Part shown: positions 9,805-18,702 of the stretch, piece after piece
Position numbering within the stretch: position 1 is the stretch's first letter
How the letters are laid out: each line of letters opens with the position of its first letter
Source of the DNA: Actinomycetes bacterium
GTDB lineage: Bacteria > Actinomycetota > Actinomycetes > Actinomycetales > Cellulomonadaceae
Assembly: GCA_021793115.1 (NCBI GenBank)
Contig: JAJYTJ010000012.1
Span: 1 to 40,597, forward strand
DNA: 40,597 nucleotides
Direction: 5' to 3'
Notes under the pieces: generated by a model
The model's input: the letters and a program-made list of their open reading frames with translations, nothing else
Told to the model about the DNA's origin: nothing
Databases searched by the model: none
Made by a program: the position numbers and the translations under genes

Positions 9805-9827
9805 CTGGCGCCGGGGAAGTGCGCCAG
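9805..9827 (-). repeat. Second hairpin in the mraZ-rsmH leader
   Basis: A 7-bp stem, CTGGCGC (9805-9811) with GCGCCAG (9821-9827), encloses a 9-nt loop. Flanking C-rich and G-rich tracts (around 9791-9800 and 9830-9840) could extend the structure. It stands between the mraZ stop and the larger hairpin nearer rsmH. Confidence 0.5.
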
Positions 9828-9909
9828 CTCCGGGGGGAGGTCTCGTCGGGCGGTCGGTGCGGGGTGCTGCTCGGTGGGGCGGGCTCGGTGGGTCGATGCG
9901 GGCGAACGG

Positions 9910-10383
9910 TCAGAAGGGACCGTTCGGGAAGACCTCCTCCGCGGTGTCGGCGTAACCGGACTCGGTCTCCTCGAGGTACGTCTCCCAGGCCGCGAGGTCC
10001 CAGATCTCCACGCGCGTGCCCGCGCCGATGACGGCGACGTCGCGGTCGAGGCCGGCGTAGCGGCGCAGCATCGGCGGGATGGAGACGCGGCCCTGCCGGT
10101 CCGGCTGCTCGTCGCTCGCGCCGGACAGGAACACGCGCAGGTAGTCCCGTGCCTGCTTGTTGGTGATGGGCGCCCGGGACAGCCGCTCGTGCATGCGCCG
10201 GAACTCGTCCAGCGGCAGCAGGTAGAGGCATCGCTCCTGGCCGCGGGTCATGACCAGGCCGGGCGCGAACGCCGCCCGGAACTTCGCCGGGAGGATCAGG
10301 CGGCCCTTCTCGTCGAGCCGCGGGGTGTGCGTGCCGAGGAAGGGTGCAACCGAGCCAAGGACGCCGCCGGCCTCCTCGTCCAT
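9910..10383 (-). CDS. mraZ: Transcriptional regulator MraZ
   Basis: MraZ is the AbrB/SpoVT-like DNA-binding protein that heads dcw clusters and in several bacteria represses its own operon by binding short direct repeats in the promoter. The 157-aa product shows the duplicated DxxxR signature: [13 protein letters not shown] (24-36) and [13 protein letters not shown] (95-107). The ATG at 10383 is chosen because GGGAGGGG immediately precedes it. This gives about 14 residues before the PFLGTHTP segment where many homologues start, and I see no start codon closer to that point. The frame is open further upstream, but that extension runs over the operator repeats. It is the first gene of the minus-strand operon. 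Confidence 0.95.
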   Translation of the reverse strand: MDEEAGGVLGSVAPFLGTHTPRLDEKGRLILPAKFRAAFAPGLVMTRGQERCLYLLPLDEFRRMHERLSRAPITNKQARDYLRVFLSGASDEQPDRQGRVSIPPMLRRYAGLDRDVAVIGAGTRVEIWDLAAWETYLEETESGYADTAEEVFPNGPF

Positions 10384-10414
10384 CACCCCTCCCCTCCCGC
10401 AGCCCTCCTCCTGG

Positions 10415-10449
10415 CTCCAGTGCGCTCCACGGTACTCCACTTTCCTCCA
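10415..10449 (-). promoter_or_regulatory. MraZ-type operator: four TGGAG boxes at 10-bp spacing, facing mraZ
   Basis: On the minus strand TGGAG occurs four times in exact 10-bp register: 10445-10449, 10435-10439, 10425-10429 and 10415-10419. Three of the four are preceded by G (GTGGAG). This is the arrangement known for MraZ boxes, a 5-nt box plus 5-nt spacer bound by the ring-shaped MraZ oligomer. It ends 32 nt upstream of the mraZ ATG, as expected for autoregulation. Confidence 0.88.
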
Positions 10450-10512
10450 CTGATGGCGGAAGCGAGGCCGGGTTTCACCCCTGAGTTGCGCGTTGTCCCT
10501 GGTCATGTGCGG

Positions 10513-10527
10513 TGGAGGAAGGTGGAG
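10513..10527 (+). promoter_or_regulatory. Pair of TGGAG boxes at 10-bp spacing, facing moxR
   Basis: TGGAG at 10513-10517 and 10523-10527 on the plus strand, each preceded by GG, shows the same 10-bp register as the mraZ operator but in the opposite orientation, 63 bp beyond its outermost box. It is probably an additional MraZ half-array. Binding is inferred. Confidence 0.55.
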
Positions 10528-10661
10528 AGACGGGGAACCCGACCCGGGTCGAAACCTCCCTCACGCGACCCCCACCCCCGGCCCGCACGGCCCGGAGCGC
10601 GGTCCGGGACGCCTCAGGGGCCTGCGACACGGGCCCGGAGCCCCGGGCGACGAGGCGGACG

Positions 10662-10676
10662 TGGAGGGAAGTGGAG
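10662..10676 (+). promoter_or_regulatory. Second pair of TGGAG boxes upstream of moxR, with -10 at 10748-10753
   Basis: TGGAG at 10662-10666 and 10672-10676 (context GTGGAGGGAAGTGGAGGG), plus strand, again has exact 10-bp spacing. It lies about 70 bp upstream of a TACCCT -10 (10748-10753) and about 100 bp upstream of the moxR ATG. This suggests MraZ or a protein of like specificity acts on the moxR operon too. Confidence 0.5.
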
Positions 10677-10777
10677 GGCCCGCCGGCCGGCCCGGCACCG
10701 GCCAACATCGGGGCCTCGACGGCCCCCCATCGGCGCCGCCCAGCACGTACCCTCGGAGCAAGCCCGAGGAGGTGCAC

Positions 10778-11775
<998 letters not shown>

Positions 11776-11776
<1 letters not shown>

Positions 11777-13026
11777 TGCTCCCCCGGCCGACCCTGCGCG
11801 GCTGGGGCCTCGCCGGGTGCGGCGCCGCGCTCGTCGTGCTGGGCGGCCTGGTCGGGTCGCTGGACCTCGTGCGCATCGGCCTCGCCGCCGTCGTGCTCGT
11901 GGTCGGTGCGGGGGCGATCGTCGCGTGGCGCTCGCCGGCCCGCCAGCGCCACCGCATCGACGTGCGCCGCACGATCCGGCCCAACCCGCTGCACGTCGGC
12001 GAGACCGCCGAGGTGGCGATCCACATCCAGGCCGGCGACGCCGCCGGGCGCGCCCGGCTGGCCGGGCTGCGGTTCGCGGAGCAGGCGTCGAGCGAGCTGT
12101 CGGGCGGCCGCGCGCTGCGCGCTCGGGTCGAGCGCACGCCCCAGGCGGTCGAGGTGCGGTACTCGGTGCAGGCCGCGCGGCGCGGCCGGTGGACGCTGGG
12201 ACCGCTCGTCGTCACGCGCGGCGACCTCTTCGGCGTGGTGCGCGCCCCCGCGAACGTCGGCTCGGTCGCCGAGGTTGCCGTGTGGCCCTCGATCGTCGCG
12301 CTGCCGGCGCCCTCCGAGGCGCTCGTGGGCGAGCCCGACCGCGTGGCGCTCGGCGCCCGCTCCCCCTCCACCGACGACGCCTCGCTGCGCGACTACCGCG
12401 AGGGCGACGACCTGCGGCGTGTCCACTGGCGCTCGTCCGCACGCCGCGGCTCCCTCCTCGTGCGGTCCGACGAACGGGCCGGCATGCGACCGGTCACGGT
12501 GCTCCTCGACCAGCCCGCGCGGCCGGCCGCCGTCGAGTGGTCCATCTCGCTCGCGGCCTCCCTGGCCGTCGCCATGCTCGAGGCGGGCCACCCCGTCCGG
12601 CTGCTCGGCGCGGGGCTGGGCGAGGCCGGCGAGATCCCCACCTTCCTCACGGCCAAGTCCGGGCCCACCGCCCGCGCCGCGCTGCTCGACCCGCTCATCG
12701 ACCTCGTCGGGCCGCGCACCGAGCCGGAGGCGGAGCAGCGGCTCGCCGCGGCGGTGCGGATGGTCCAGACGTCCGGGAAGGGCGACGACATCGTTCTCGC
12801 GGTGCTCGGGCCGCTCACGCCGGGGGCGCGCACCGCGCTCGCCCGGATCAGCGACTCGGCGCAGGGCTGGGCCGTGGTCCGCGGCGACTCGCGCCAGCCC
12901 GGCGAGGCCGCGGCGACCGAGAACACGCTCCGCGCGCTGCGCCGCGCCGGCTGGCACGCGGCCCGCGTGAGCACCGGCGAGCCCATCGTCGACTGCTGGA
13001 TGCGCCTGCTCGGCGGCACGCGGTGA
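11776..13026 (+). CDS. DUF58 domain-containing membrane protein
   Basis: This is a 416-aa protein with two N-terminal transmembrane segments (about 10-28 and 33-50) and a long soluble part. The DUF58 signature lies at about 205-230 (LRDYREGDDLRRVHW followed by RSSARRGSLLVR). DUF58 proteins contain a VWA-like fold and almost always sit beside a MoxR ATPase. Their biochemical role is not established. The ATG shares one base with the moxR stop (TGATG), and the stop overlaps the next start (GTGA), so all three products are probably made together. Confidence 0.92.
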
Positions 13027-15350
13027 GCGCGCCCGCGCGCTCGGTGCCCGCCGGCCGCGGGCCGCGGGCCCTGCTCGGCTCGGCGCTCGCCGCCACGGCC
13101 ACGTGCGGCAGCCTGCTGGCGCTCTCCGGCCTCGTCGAGCGCGGGTCGTGGCTGTCCTCGGCGTGCGTCACCGTGCTCCTGCTCACCGTGGTGACCGCAA
13201 CGGCGCGGGCGCTGACGCGCTCCGCGTGGCTGCCCAGCGTCGTCGGGCTCGCCGTGGGCGCCCTCGGGATCGTCCTGGCCTACGGCGGGCTGTCCGGCGG
13301 CACGGCGACGCCGGGGAGCAACCCCCTGGCGCGCGCGTGGGAGCTGGGGCGCGAGGGCTTCCGGCTCATCCAGGAGTCGATGGTGCCCATGCCGGCGCAG
13401 CGGTCCGCCGACGTCATCGTCGTCACCGCCGCCGCCGCCGTGTTCCTCCTCGTCGACGCCCTCGCCCTCGGCGCCGAGGTGCCCGCGCTCGCCGCGCTGC
13501 CGCTCGTCGCCTTCTGGCTGCCGGCGGTGTTCCTCGGGTTCCCGACGAACGGCTGGGGCCTCTTCTGGACCGGGCTGTCCTACCTGCTGCTCCTCGCCGT
13601 GGGGGCGGCGCCGCCGGTGGGCGACGCGGCGCGACTGCGGCAGGGCAGCGCGATCGTCGGCGGCGCCGTGGGCGTGGTGGTCGTCGCGCTCGTCGCCGCC
13701 CCCGTGCTCTCGTCGCTGCCCGCCTGGGCCGCCGTCTCGTTGCCCAACCTGGGCGCCGGCCCCACCGGGCCGTTGCAGCTGTCCGACTCCCTCGACCTGC
13801 GCGAGAGCCTGGGCACCCGGTCGTCGCAGGCGGTGCTCACGTACACGGTCACCACCCCCGAGGCGCAGCAGGCGACCGCGTCGGCCGCCCCGGGCGCGGC
13901 CCCCACGCCGACACCCTCCGCCACGAGCGGCCTGGCACCGAGCGCGACCGCGATCGGGCCGCTGCGCGCCTTCACCGTGGACCAGTTCGACGGCCGCGAG
14001 TGGCACCGCACGAGCAGCGGACCCGGGCGCGGCTGGGCCCCGGGCCAGGTGCTCGGCGGTGGCCCGTCGGCGCCCCCCGCGATCCTCCCGTCGGACCCGC
14101 ACGTGCTGGACGTCGCCGTCACGCTGAAGAACCTCGAGCAGTCGGAGCTCCCGATCGCCACGTTCGCCCGCACGCTGCAGGTGAACGGGCCGTGGACGTA
14201 CGACGCCACGAGGGACGAGGTGGACGGCCGGACGCCGACCACGGCGGGCCAGCAGTACACCATGCAGGTCTACGTCCCGACCATCACCGCGGACGACCTG
14301 CGCCGCGCCGGCGTGACCACGCCGCCGGGACCGGACGACTACCTCCAGCTGCCGGACTCCCAGCATCTCGCCGACGTCCGGGCGCTCGCCCAGCAGGTCG
14401 TCGGCAACGCCTCGACGGCGTACGACAAGGCGCTGGCCCTCCAGAGCTACCTGCGTTCGGCGGCCAACTTCACGTACGACACCCGCGTCCCGCCCGCGAC
14501 GACGACCGACGCCGTGTGGGACTTCCTGCAGGACCGGCGGGGCTACTGCGTCCAGTTCGCCACCGCGATGGCGATCATGGCGCGCACGCTCGGCATCCCG
14601 ACGCGCGTCGCCGTCGGCTTCCTGCCCGGCACGCCCGTGCTGGACGGAGACCACCTGACGTACGTGGTGTCCGGCAAGCTCTCGCACGCGTGGCCGGAGC
14701 TGTACTTCCGCGGCTACGGCTGGGTGAGGTTCGAGCCGACGCCCGCGGAGCAGACCGGGCAGCCCCCCGTGTGGAGCGACCCGCTGGCCGGCCTGGCCGG
14801 CAGCCCGACCAACCCGGGCTCCGACCCGCGGCTCGGGCACATGGGGGCCGACCCCGGGGCGACGGTGAACCCGAGCCAGGCGAGCGGCGGCGGCATCGGC
14901 GGCGCCATCTCCGGCCACGGGCCATGGCTCCCGAGCGGGATGGGTCTGGCACTCGCCGCGCTCGTGGCGGCTGCCGCCTTCCTCGTGGTCCGCCGCCGGC
15001 GGCGGCCGGCCGAGCTGACCTGCGAACGCGCCTGGCACCACCTGCGGCGCGCGCTGTCGCGCACCGCCTCGATCACGTGGTCGGACGCCACGACCCCCCG
15101 GGCCGCGGTCCGCACCGTGCAGGAGCGGCTCACCGAACGGACCGGACGCGGCCTGGACGGGACCGCGCTGCAGGCGCTGACCAACCTCGCCGCGGCGGTG
15201 GAGCAGGAGCGGTACGCGCCACGGCCACGGCCGACGACGTCAGGAGAACTCCACCACTGGTTGGGGACCGTACGTCACGCGGTGAAGCAGCAGGTCAACG
15301 ACCGGACTCGTCCCGACGGCGGTCCCACCGCTCTTCCAAGCGAGTCATGA
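13023..15350 (+). CDS. Transglutaminase-like membrane protein (TgpA/DUF3488 type)
   Basis: The 775-aa protein has an N-terminal block of about six hydrophobic helices (within residues 1-240), an extracytoplasmic transglutaminase-like domain, another transmembrane helix near 640-660 and a cytoplasmic C-terminal tail resembling DUF4129. The core shows Cys509 (RRGYCVQFATAMAI) and His555 (LSHAWPELYF). The third position of the papain-like triad is Glu571 (GWVRFEPTP), where characterised members have Asp. Members are thought to act on periplasmic or cell-surface proteins. The GTG at 13023 overlaps the DUF58 stop. The last 56 nt overlap the convergent DUF3040 gene. Confidence 0.9.
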   Translation: MSAPARSVPAGRGPRALLGSALAATATCGSLLALSGLVERGSWLSSACVTVLLLTVVTATARALTRSAWLPSVVGLAVGALGIVLAYGGLSGGTATPGSNPLARAWELGREGFRLIQESMVPMPAQRSADVIVVTAAAAVFLLVDALALGAEVPALAALPLVAFWLPAVFLGFPTNGWGLFWTGLSYLLLLAVGAAPPVGDAARLRQGSAIVGGAVGVVVVALVAAPVLSSLPAWAAVSLPNLGAGPTGPLQLSDSLDLRESLGTRSSQAVLTYTVTTPEAQQATASAAPGAAPTPTPSATSGLAPSATAIGPLRAFTVDQFDGREWHRTSSGPGRGWAPGQVLGGGPSAPPAILPSDPHVLDVAVTLKNLEQSELPIATFARTLQVNGPWTYDATRDEVDGRTPTTAGQQYTMQVYVPTITADDLRRAGVTTPPGPDDYLQLPDSQHLADVRALAQQVVGNASTAYDKALALQSYLRSAANFTYDTRVPPATTTDAVWDFLQDRRGYCVQFATAMAIMARTLGIPTRVAVGFLPGTPVLDGDHLTYVVSGKLSHAWPELYFRGYGWVRFEPTPAEQTGQPPVWSDPLAGLAGSPTNPGSDPRLGHMGADPGATVNPSQASGGGIGGAISGHGPWLPSGMGLALAALVAAAAFLVVRRRRRPAELTCERAWHHLRRALSRTASITWSDATTPRAAVRTVQERLTERTGRGLDGTALQALTNLAAAVEQERYAPRPRPTTSGELHHWLGTVRHAVKQQVNDRTRPDGGPTALPSES

Positions 15351-15693
15351 AGCTCCGCCTGCCGACAGACCGACCGCGCGACGCGGACGAGTTCCGGGAG
15401 GGCTGCTCGGCCTGGGACTCGGCCCGCGCCTTGCGTCCCCGCGGGGCGGCGAACACGTAGGCCACTGCCGCGAACATGAGGACGAAGCCGACGACGCCGA
15501 GGGCCGGCCGGGCGGTGGCCACGCCGAGCACGAGCAGGAGCAGACCGACGGCCGCACCCACGCCCGACAGGACGTACCGGAGAACCGGTCGTCGGCCGCG
15601 CTGCGTCAGCGTGTTTGCCAAGCGCGGGTCATCGGTCGCGAGCTGCCGTTCCATCTGCTCGAGAACGCGCTGCTCGTACTCGGAGAGAGGCAT
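15295..15693 (-). CDS. DUF3040 domain-containing small membrane protein
   Basis: This 132-aa actinobacterial protein begins MPLSEYEQRVLEQMERQL, the hallmark opening of DUF3040, followed by two adjacent transmembrane helices (about 40-58 and 62-80) and a basic, charged C-terminus. Function is unknown. Family members often lie near dcw and cell-wall genes. The ATG at 15693 is preceded only by a weak G-rich site. The last 56 nt overlap, tail to tail, the 3' end of the transglutaminase gene. Confidence 0.88.
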   Translation of the reverse strand: MPLSEYEQRVLEQMERQLATDDPRLANTLTQRGRRPVLRYVLSGVGAAVGLLLLVLGVATARPALGVVGFVLMFAAVAYVFAAPRGRKARAESQAEQPSRNSSASRGRSVGRRSFMTRLEERWDRRRDESGR

Positions 15694-15730
15694 TGGAACC
15701 CCCGTCCCACCCGGAAACCCTCTGGCCCCC

Positions 15731-16999
15731 TCAGGATAGGTCCGCTGGAACGAAGGTGGTAGTCGACCTGTCCCGGCCGACCGGAGCGGACGCGGGACGG
15801 ATGGCGTCGGACCCGAACTTGCGACGCACCTCGTCCATCGCGCGCTCCGCCTCGCGCCGATCACGGCCGTCGTCGGCCGTCGCCTCCTCGAGGGTCGGCT
15901 GGCGCACTGTCAGCTCGGCGCGGCTCAGGCCCTCGGCTCGTACGCCAACCAGCCGGACCGGCAGGCCGTCGAGGTCGACGCCGGCGAGGAGCTCCCGGGC
16001 CGCCAGGTAGATCTCGCGCCCGACGTCAGTCGGCGTCGCCAGCGTCCTCGCCCTCGTCAGCGTGCGGAAGTCGCTGGCCCGCACCTTGATGGCAACGGTC
16101 CGCGCCACGAGTCCGTGCCGCCTCAGACGCTCCGCGCAGCGGTCCGCCAGCTGCAACGCCTTCGCCTGCACCACGGCGGGATCGGCCACGTCCTCGCCGA
16201 ACGTCTCCTCCGCGCCGATCGACTTCTCCTCCCGGCCGGGGTGGACGGGCCGCGGATCACGCCCCCACGCGAGGTCGTGCAGATGGGCGCCCGCCACCTT
16301 TCCCACGGCCCGCTGGACCGTGCCGACGCCGCTGTCGGCGAGCTGGGCCACGGTGGTGATGCCCCACCGAGCCAGCGCCGCCTCGGTCCGTTCCCCCACG
16401 CCCCAGAGTGCGCCGACGGGAAGCACCCGCAGGAAGTCCACCGTCGCCGTCCGCGGGATCAGCAGCACACCGTCCGGCTTCGCGTGGCCCGACGCCAGCT
16501 TCGCCACGAACTTGGTGGCGGCCACGCCGACCGAGCACGTGATGCCGAACCGTTCGCGCACCCGCCGACGGATGAGCTCGGCGATCGTGGTCGGCGACCC
16601 CATCCGCCGACGGGCGCCCGCGACGTCGAGGAACGCCTCGTCGACGCTCACCTGCTCCACCAGCGCCGTGACGTCACGCAGGATCCCCATCACCCCGTCG
16701 GAGACCTCGTGGTACCTGCGATGGTCCGGCGGCACCACCACTGCCTGCGGCGCGAGCCGCAGCGCCTGTGTCATCGGCATCGCCGAGTGGACGCCGAACG
16801 CCCGCGCCTCGTAGGTCGCTGCGAGCACCACACCCCGCTGGGCGCCACCGACGATGACAGGCAGCCCGCGCAGCTGCGGGCGCCGCGCCAGCTCGACCGA
16901 CGCGAAGAACGCGTCCATGTCGACATGAAGGATCGAGCAGCCGTTCTCGTCACTGCCCCAGTCACGGCGCGCCGCCGCCGAGCGGGGCGCCCTGCTCAC
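15731..16999 (-). CDS. dinB: DNA polymerase IV (DinB, Y-family)
   Basis: This is a translesion polymerase that extends past damaged or misaligned template. The 422-aa product has the Y-family metal site: ILHVDMDAFFASVE (D27, D29) and SVDEAFLD (D121, E122), then helix-hairpin-helix and little-finger domains. Near the C-terminus a short QPTLEE (context VRQPTLEEA) may be a weak beta-clamp motif. A classical QLxLF is not visible. The GTG at 16999 starts 16 nt after the HEPN gene stop. The pair therefore looks like one operon under the LexA-boxed promoter at 17448-17476, giving DNA-damage induction. Confidence 0.94.
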   Translation of the reverse strand: MSRAPRSAAARRDWGSDENGCSILHVDMDAFFASVELARRPQLRGLPVIVGGAQRGVVLAATYEARAFGVHSAMPMTQALRLAPQAVVVPPDHRRYHEVSDGVMGILRDVTALVEQVSVDEAFLDVAGARRRMGSPTTIAELIRRRVRERFGITCSVGVAATKFVAKLASGHAKPDGVLLIPRTATVDFLRVLPVGALWGVGERTEAALARWGITTVAQLADSGVGTVQRAVGKVAGAHLHDLAWGRDPRPVHPGREEKSIGAEETFGEDVADPAVVQAKALQLADRCAERLRRHGLVARTVAIKVRASDFRTLTRARTLATPTDVGREIYLAARELLAGVDLDGLPVRLVGVRAEGLSRAELTVRQPTLEEATADDGRDRREAERAMDEVRRKFGSDAIRPASAPVGRDRSTTTFVPADLS

Positions 17000-17015
17000 G
17001 GCGTCACCGCCGGCG

Positions 17016-17426
17016 TCACGACGCCCTCACGGCCAGCATCCGCGGCGCATGGGACGCCTCGTGCGACCACTCCTCCAGCGCGGCAGCCCGTGCGAGGTCG
17101 ACGAAGTCCTCGGCGTCGCACAGCGCCTGGTCGGCACGGGCGGCGGACACCGCCTCGAACCTGCCCGCGTCGAGTGCGGCGCGCAGCCGCGCACCGTCGG
17201 CGAAGACCGCTGCCCACCGACCCATCTCCGGGGCGACGACGCCGAGCATGTCCCAGACCGTGCGGGGCGCCCCCCGGCCACCAGGACGACCACGCGTGGC
17301 GACGACGGCCGCTGCCGCACGCACCGCCGCAAGGTGGGCGTGCGTGAATCGCTCCCATGCCTCGGCCGAGAACTGCGCCGCGAGCAGCTCCGCATCGGCC
17401 CGAGCCAGCATCTGCACGACCGTCAT
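17016..17426 (-). CDS. SAV_6107-type HEPN domain protein
   Basis: This is a 136-aa all-alpha protein, rich in Ala/Arg (MTVVQMLARADAELLAAQ opening, EWSHEASHAPRM near the end), that I recognise as the SAV_6107-like HEPN family of actinobacteria. Canonical HEPN ribonucleases carry RxxxxH. I do not see a clear copy, so catalytic activity is doubtful. The ATG at 17426 follows GGAGGTGAGGGAG. The upstream in-frame extension would run through the LexA box and is rejected. It is the first gene of the SOS operon with dinB, so it may be a partner or regulator of the polymerase. That role is inferred from context only. Confidence 0.82.
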   Translation of the reverse strand: MTVVQMLARADAELLAAQFSAEAWERFTHAHLAAVRAAAAVVATRGRPGGRGAPRTVWDMLGVVAPEMGRWAAVFADGARLRAALDAGRFEAVSAARADQALCDAEDFVDLARAAALEEWSHEASHAPRMLAVRAS

Positions 17427-17447
17427 CTCCCTCACCTCCGCCCCTCC

Positions 17448-17476
17448 ATGATCGAACATCTGTTCGACATCGTCAA
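17448..17476 (-). promoter_or_regulatory. SOS promoter with perfect LexA box before the HEPN-dinB operon
   Basis: The LexA box TCGAACATCTGTTCGA (17452-17467) is a perfect match to the actinobacterial consensus TCGAAC-N4-GTTCGA. On the minus strand it sits inside a promoter with -35 TTGACG (17476-17471), a 17-bp spacer and -10 GATCAT (17453-17448), so bound LexA would occlude the polymerase. It is 25 nt upstream of the HEPN start. Confidence 0.92.
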
Positions 17477-17523
17477 GCCCCGTTCGCGTGCCGGCCGTTC
17501 GGCGCGGCCGCTCACGGCGGCCG

Positions 17524-17529
17524 TAGCCT
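17524..17529 (+). promoter_or_regulatory. -10 hexamer of putative leaderless promoter
   Basis: TAGCCT lies 7 nt before the ATG at 17537. There is no Shine-Dalgarno, which fits a leaderless mRNA for the spermidine-synthase-like gene. This supports the chosen start over the longer open frame that runs back across the divergent HEPN gene. Confidence 0.5.
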
Positions 17530-17536
17530 TGGCTCG

Positions 17537-18361
17537 ATGTCCCCGTCAGCGTCGCACCGGCCACCGACACGCCCCGGCTGGCCCACCGGCCCGGTGTCGA
17601 TCGCCACGGGCACGGCCGAGCTGGTCCGCGAACGCGACGACCCCGACGGCGTCACGCTCCTGGTCAACGGCGTACCGAGCTCCCACCTCGACCTGGCGGA
17701 CCCCGCGCGGCTCGAGTTCGAGTACATGCAGCAGATGGCCGCGGTCGTCGAGCGGCTGGCACCCGGACCGGTGACCGCCGTCCACCTCGGCGCGGCGGGC
17801 TGCGCCCTGCCGCGGGCACTGGACGCGGCGCGCCCGGGCTCGCGGCAGCTCGCGATCGACATCGACCCCGTGCTCGCGGCGCTCGTCCGGCGCTGGTTCG
17901 ACCTGCCGCGCGCACCGGCGCTCCGCCTGCGCGTCGACGACGCCCGCCACGCGCTCTCCACCCTGGCGGCGGGCCGCGCCGACCTCGTCGTGCGGGACGC
18001 CTTCGCGGGCGACGGCACGCCGCCGCACCTGGCGACGGTCGAGTTCACCACCGAGGTCGCACGGGTGCTGCGCACCGGCGGGGTCTACCTCGCCAACTGC
18101 GCCGACCGGCCCCCGCTGACCCTGGCACGCTCCGAAGCCGCCACGGTGGCTGCCGTGTTCCGCCACGCGGCCGTCATCTCCGAGCCGGCGGTGCTGCGCG
18201 GCCGGCGCTACGGCAACGTCGTCGTCGTCGGCACCGACGACGACGAGCTCCTGGTCACGCCCGTTCTCGCGCGCACGTTGCGTGCGCTCCCCATCCCGGC
18301 CCGCATCCTTGCCGGCGACGACCTCGTCGACTTCGTCGGGCGCGCCGCCGTGCGCCAATGA
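17537..18361 (+). CDS. Spermidine synthase-like methyltransferase-fold protein
   Basis: The 274-aa protein has a Rossmann methyltransferase fold of the spermidine-synthase-like family: VHLGAAGCALPRAL (motif I region, about 83-96), the acidic AIDIDP strand end (about 110-115), VRDAFAGDGTPPHL and VEFTTEVARVLRTGG. The family includes true aminopropyltransferases and many paralogues whose substrate is unknown. No adjacent polyamine gene supports spermidine synthesis here, so I call only the family. It is divergent from HEPN-dinB and ends at the bidirectional hairpin before the cold-shock gene. Confidence 0.85.
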   Translation: MSPSASHRPPTRPGWPTGPVSIATGTAELVRERDDPDGVTLLVNGVPSSHLDLADPARLEFEYMQQMAAVVERLAPGPVTAVHLGAAGCALPRALDAARPGSRQLAIDIDPVLAALVRRWFDLPRAPALRLRVDDARHALSTLAAGRADLVVRDAFAGDGTPPHLATVEFTTEVARVLRTGGVYLANCADRPPLTLARSEAATVAAVFRHAAVISEPAVLRGRRYGNVVVVGTDDDELLVTPVLARTLRALPIPARILAGDDLVDFVGRAAVRQ

Positions 18362-18391
18362 CCCGCCAGCCTGAGCGCCCGGGCGCCCATA

Positions 18392-18439
18392 ACGACGAAG
18401 GACCGTCCCCGCCATCGCGGGAACGGTCCTTCTCGTCGT
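18392..18439. terminator. Bidirectional hairpin terminator
   Basis: There is a long inverted repeat between two convergent genes. The left arm starts ACGACGAAGGACCGT at 18392 and the right arm ends ACGGTCCTTCTCGTCGT at 18439, about 20 bp with a few mismatches and a CAT-type loop near 18413-18416. No long U-tract is visible, but T-rich flanks occur (TTCTCGTCGT). It should end transcription from both sides. Confidence 0.8.
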
Positions 18440-18470
18440 CACAACGGCCGCAGGGGCCGCCGGCGACGGG

Positions 18471-18674
18471 TCAGAGCGGCTTGACGTGCTCGGCCTGCGG
18501 GCCCTTGGCGCCCTGCGTGATCTCGAACTCGACCCGCTGGCCCTCGTCCAGAGTCCGGTAGCCCTGCGACTCGATGGCCGAGTAGTGGACGAAGACGTCG
18601 GCGCCGCCGCCGTCCTGGGCGATGAACCCGTAGCCCTTCTCGGCGTTGAACCACTTGACAGCACCCTGTGCCAT
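18471..18674 (-). CDS. cspA: Cold-shock domain protein (CspA family)
   Basis: This is a 67-aa single cold-shock domain, an OB-fold nucleic-acid chaperone that melts mRNA structure. RNP1 is KGYGFIAQ (13-20) and RNP2 is VFVHYSAI (27-34), in the usual positions. The N-terminus [17 protein letters not shown] is typical of actinobacterial Csp. The ATG at 18674 is preceded by GAAGGAAGCAGGAC. The 249-bp upstream region to the PAC2 gene contains alternative hairpins and a pair of 17-bp direct repeats, so expression is probably controlled at both RNA and DNA level. Confidence 0.96.
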   Translation of the reverse strand: MAQGAVKWFNAEKGYGFIAQDGGGADVFVHYSAIESQGYRTLDEGQRVEFEITQGAKGPQAEHVKPL

Positions 18675-18702
18675 GTCCTGCTTCCTTCTGCCCGGTGACA
18701 GT

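Larger units (their letters stand above)
10384..10777. other. 394-bp divergent control region between mraZ and moxR
   Basis: There is no convincing gene here. It holds the four mraZ-facing TGGAG boxes (10415-10449), two pairs of opposite orientation (10513-10527 and 10662-10676) and a TACCCT -10 for moxR (10748-10753). Open frames crossing it are extensions of mraZ or moxR, or GC-driven shadows. About 135 bp (10528-10661) shows no motif I can name. Confidence 0.7.
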
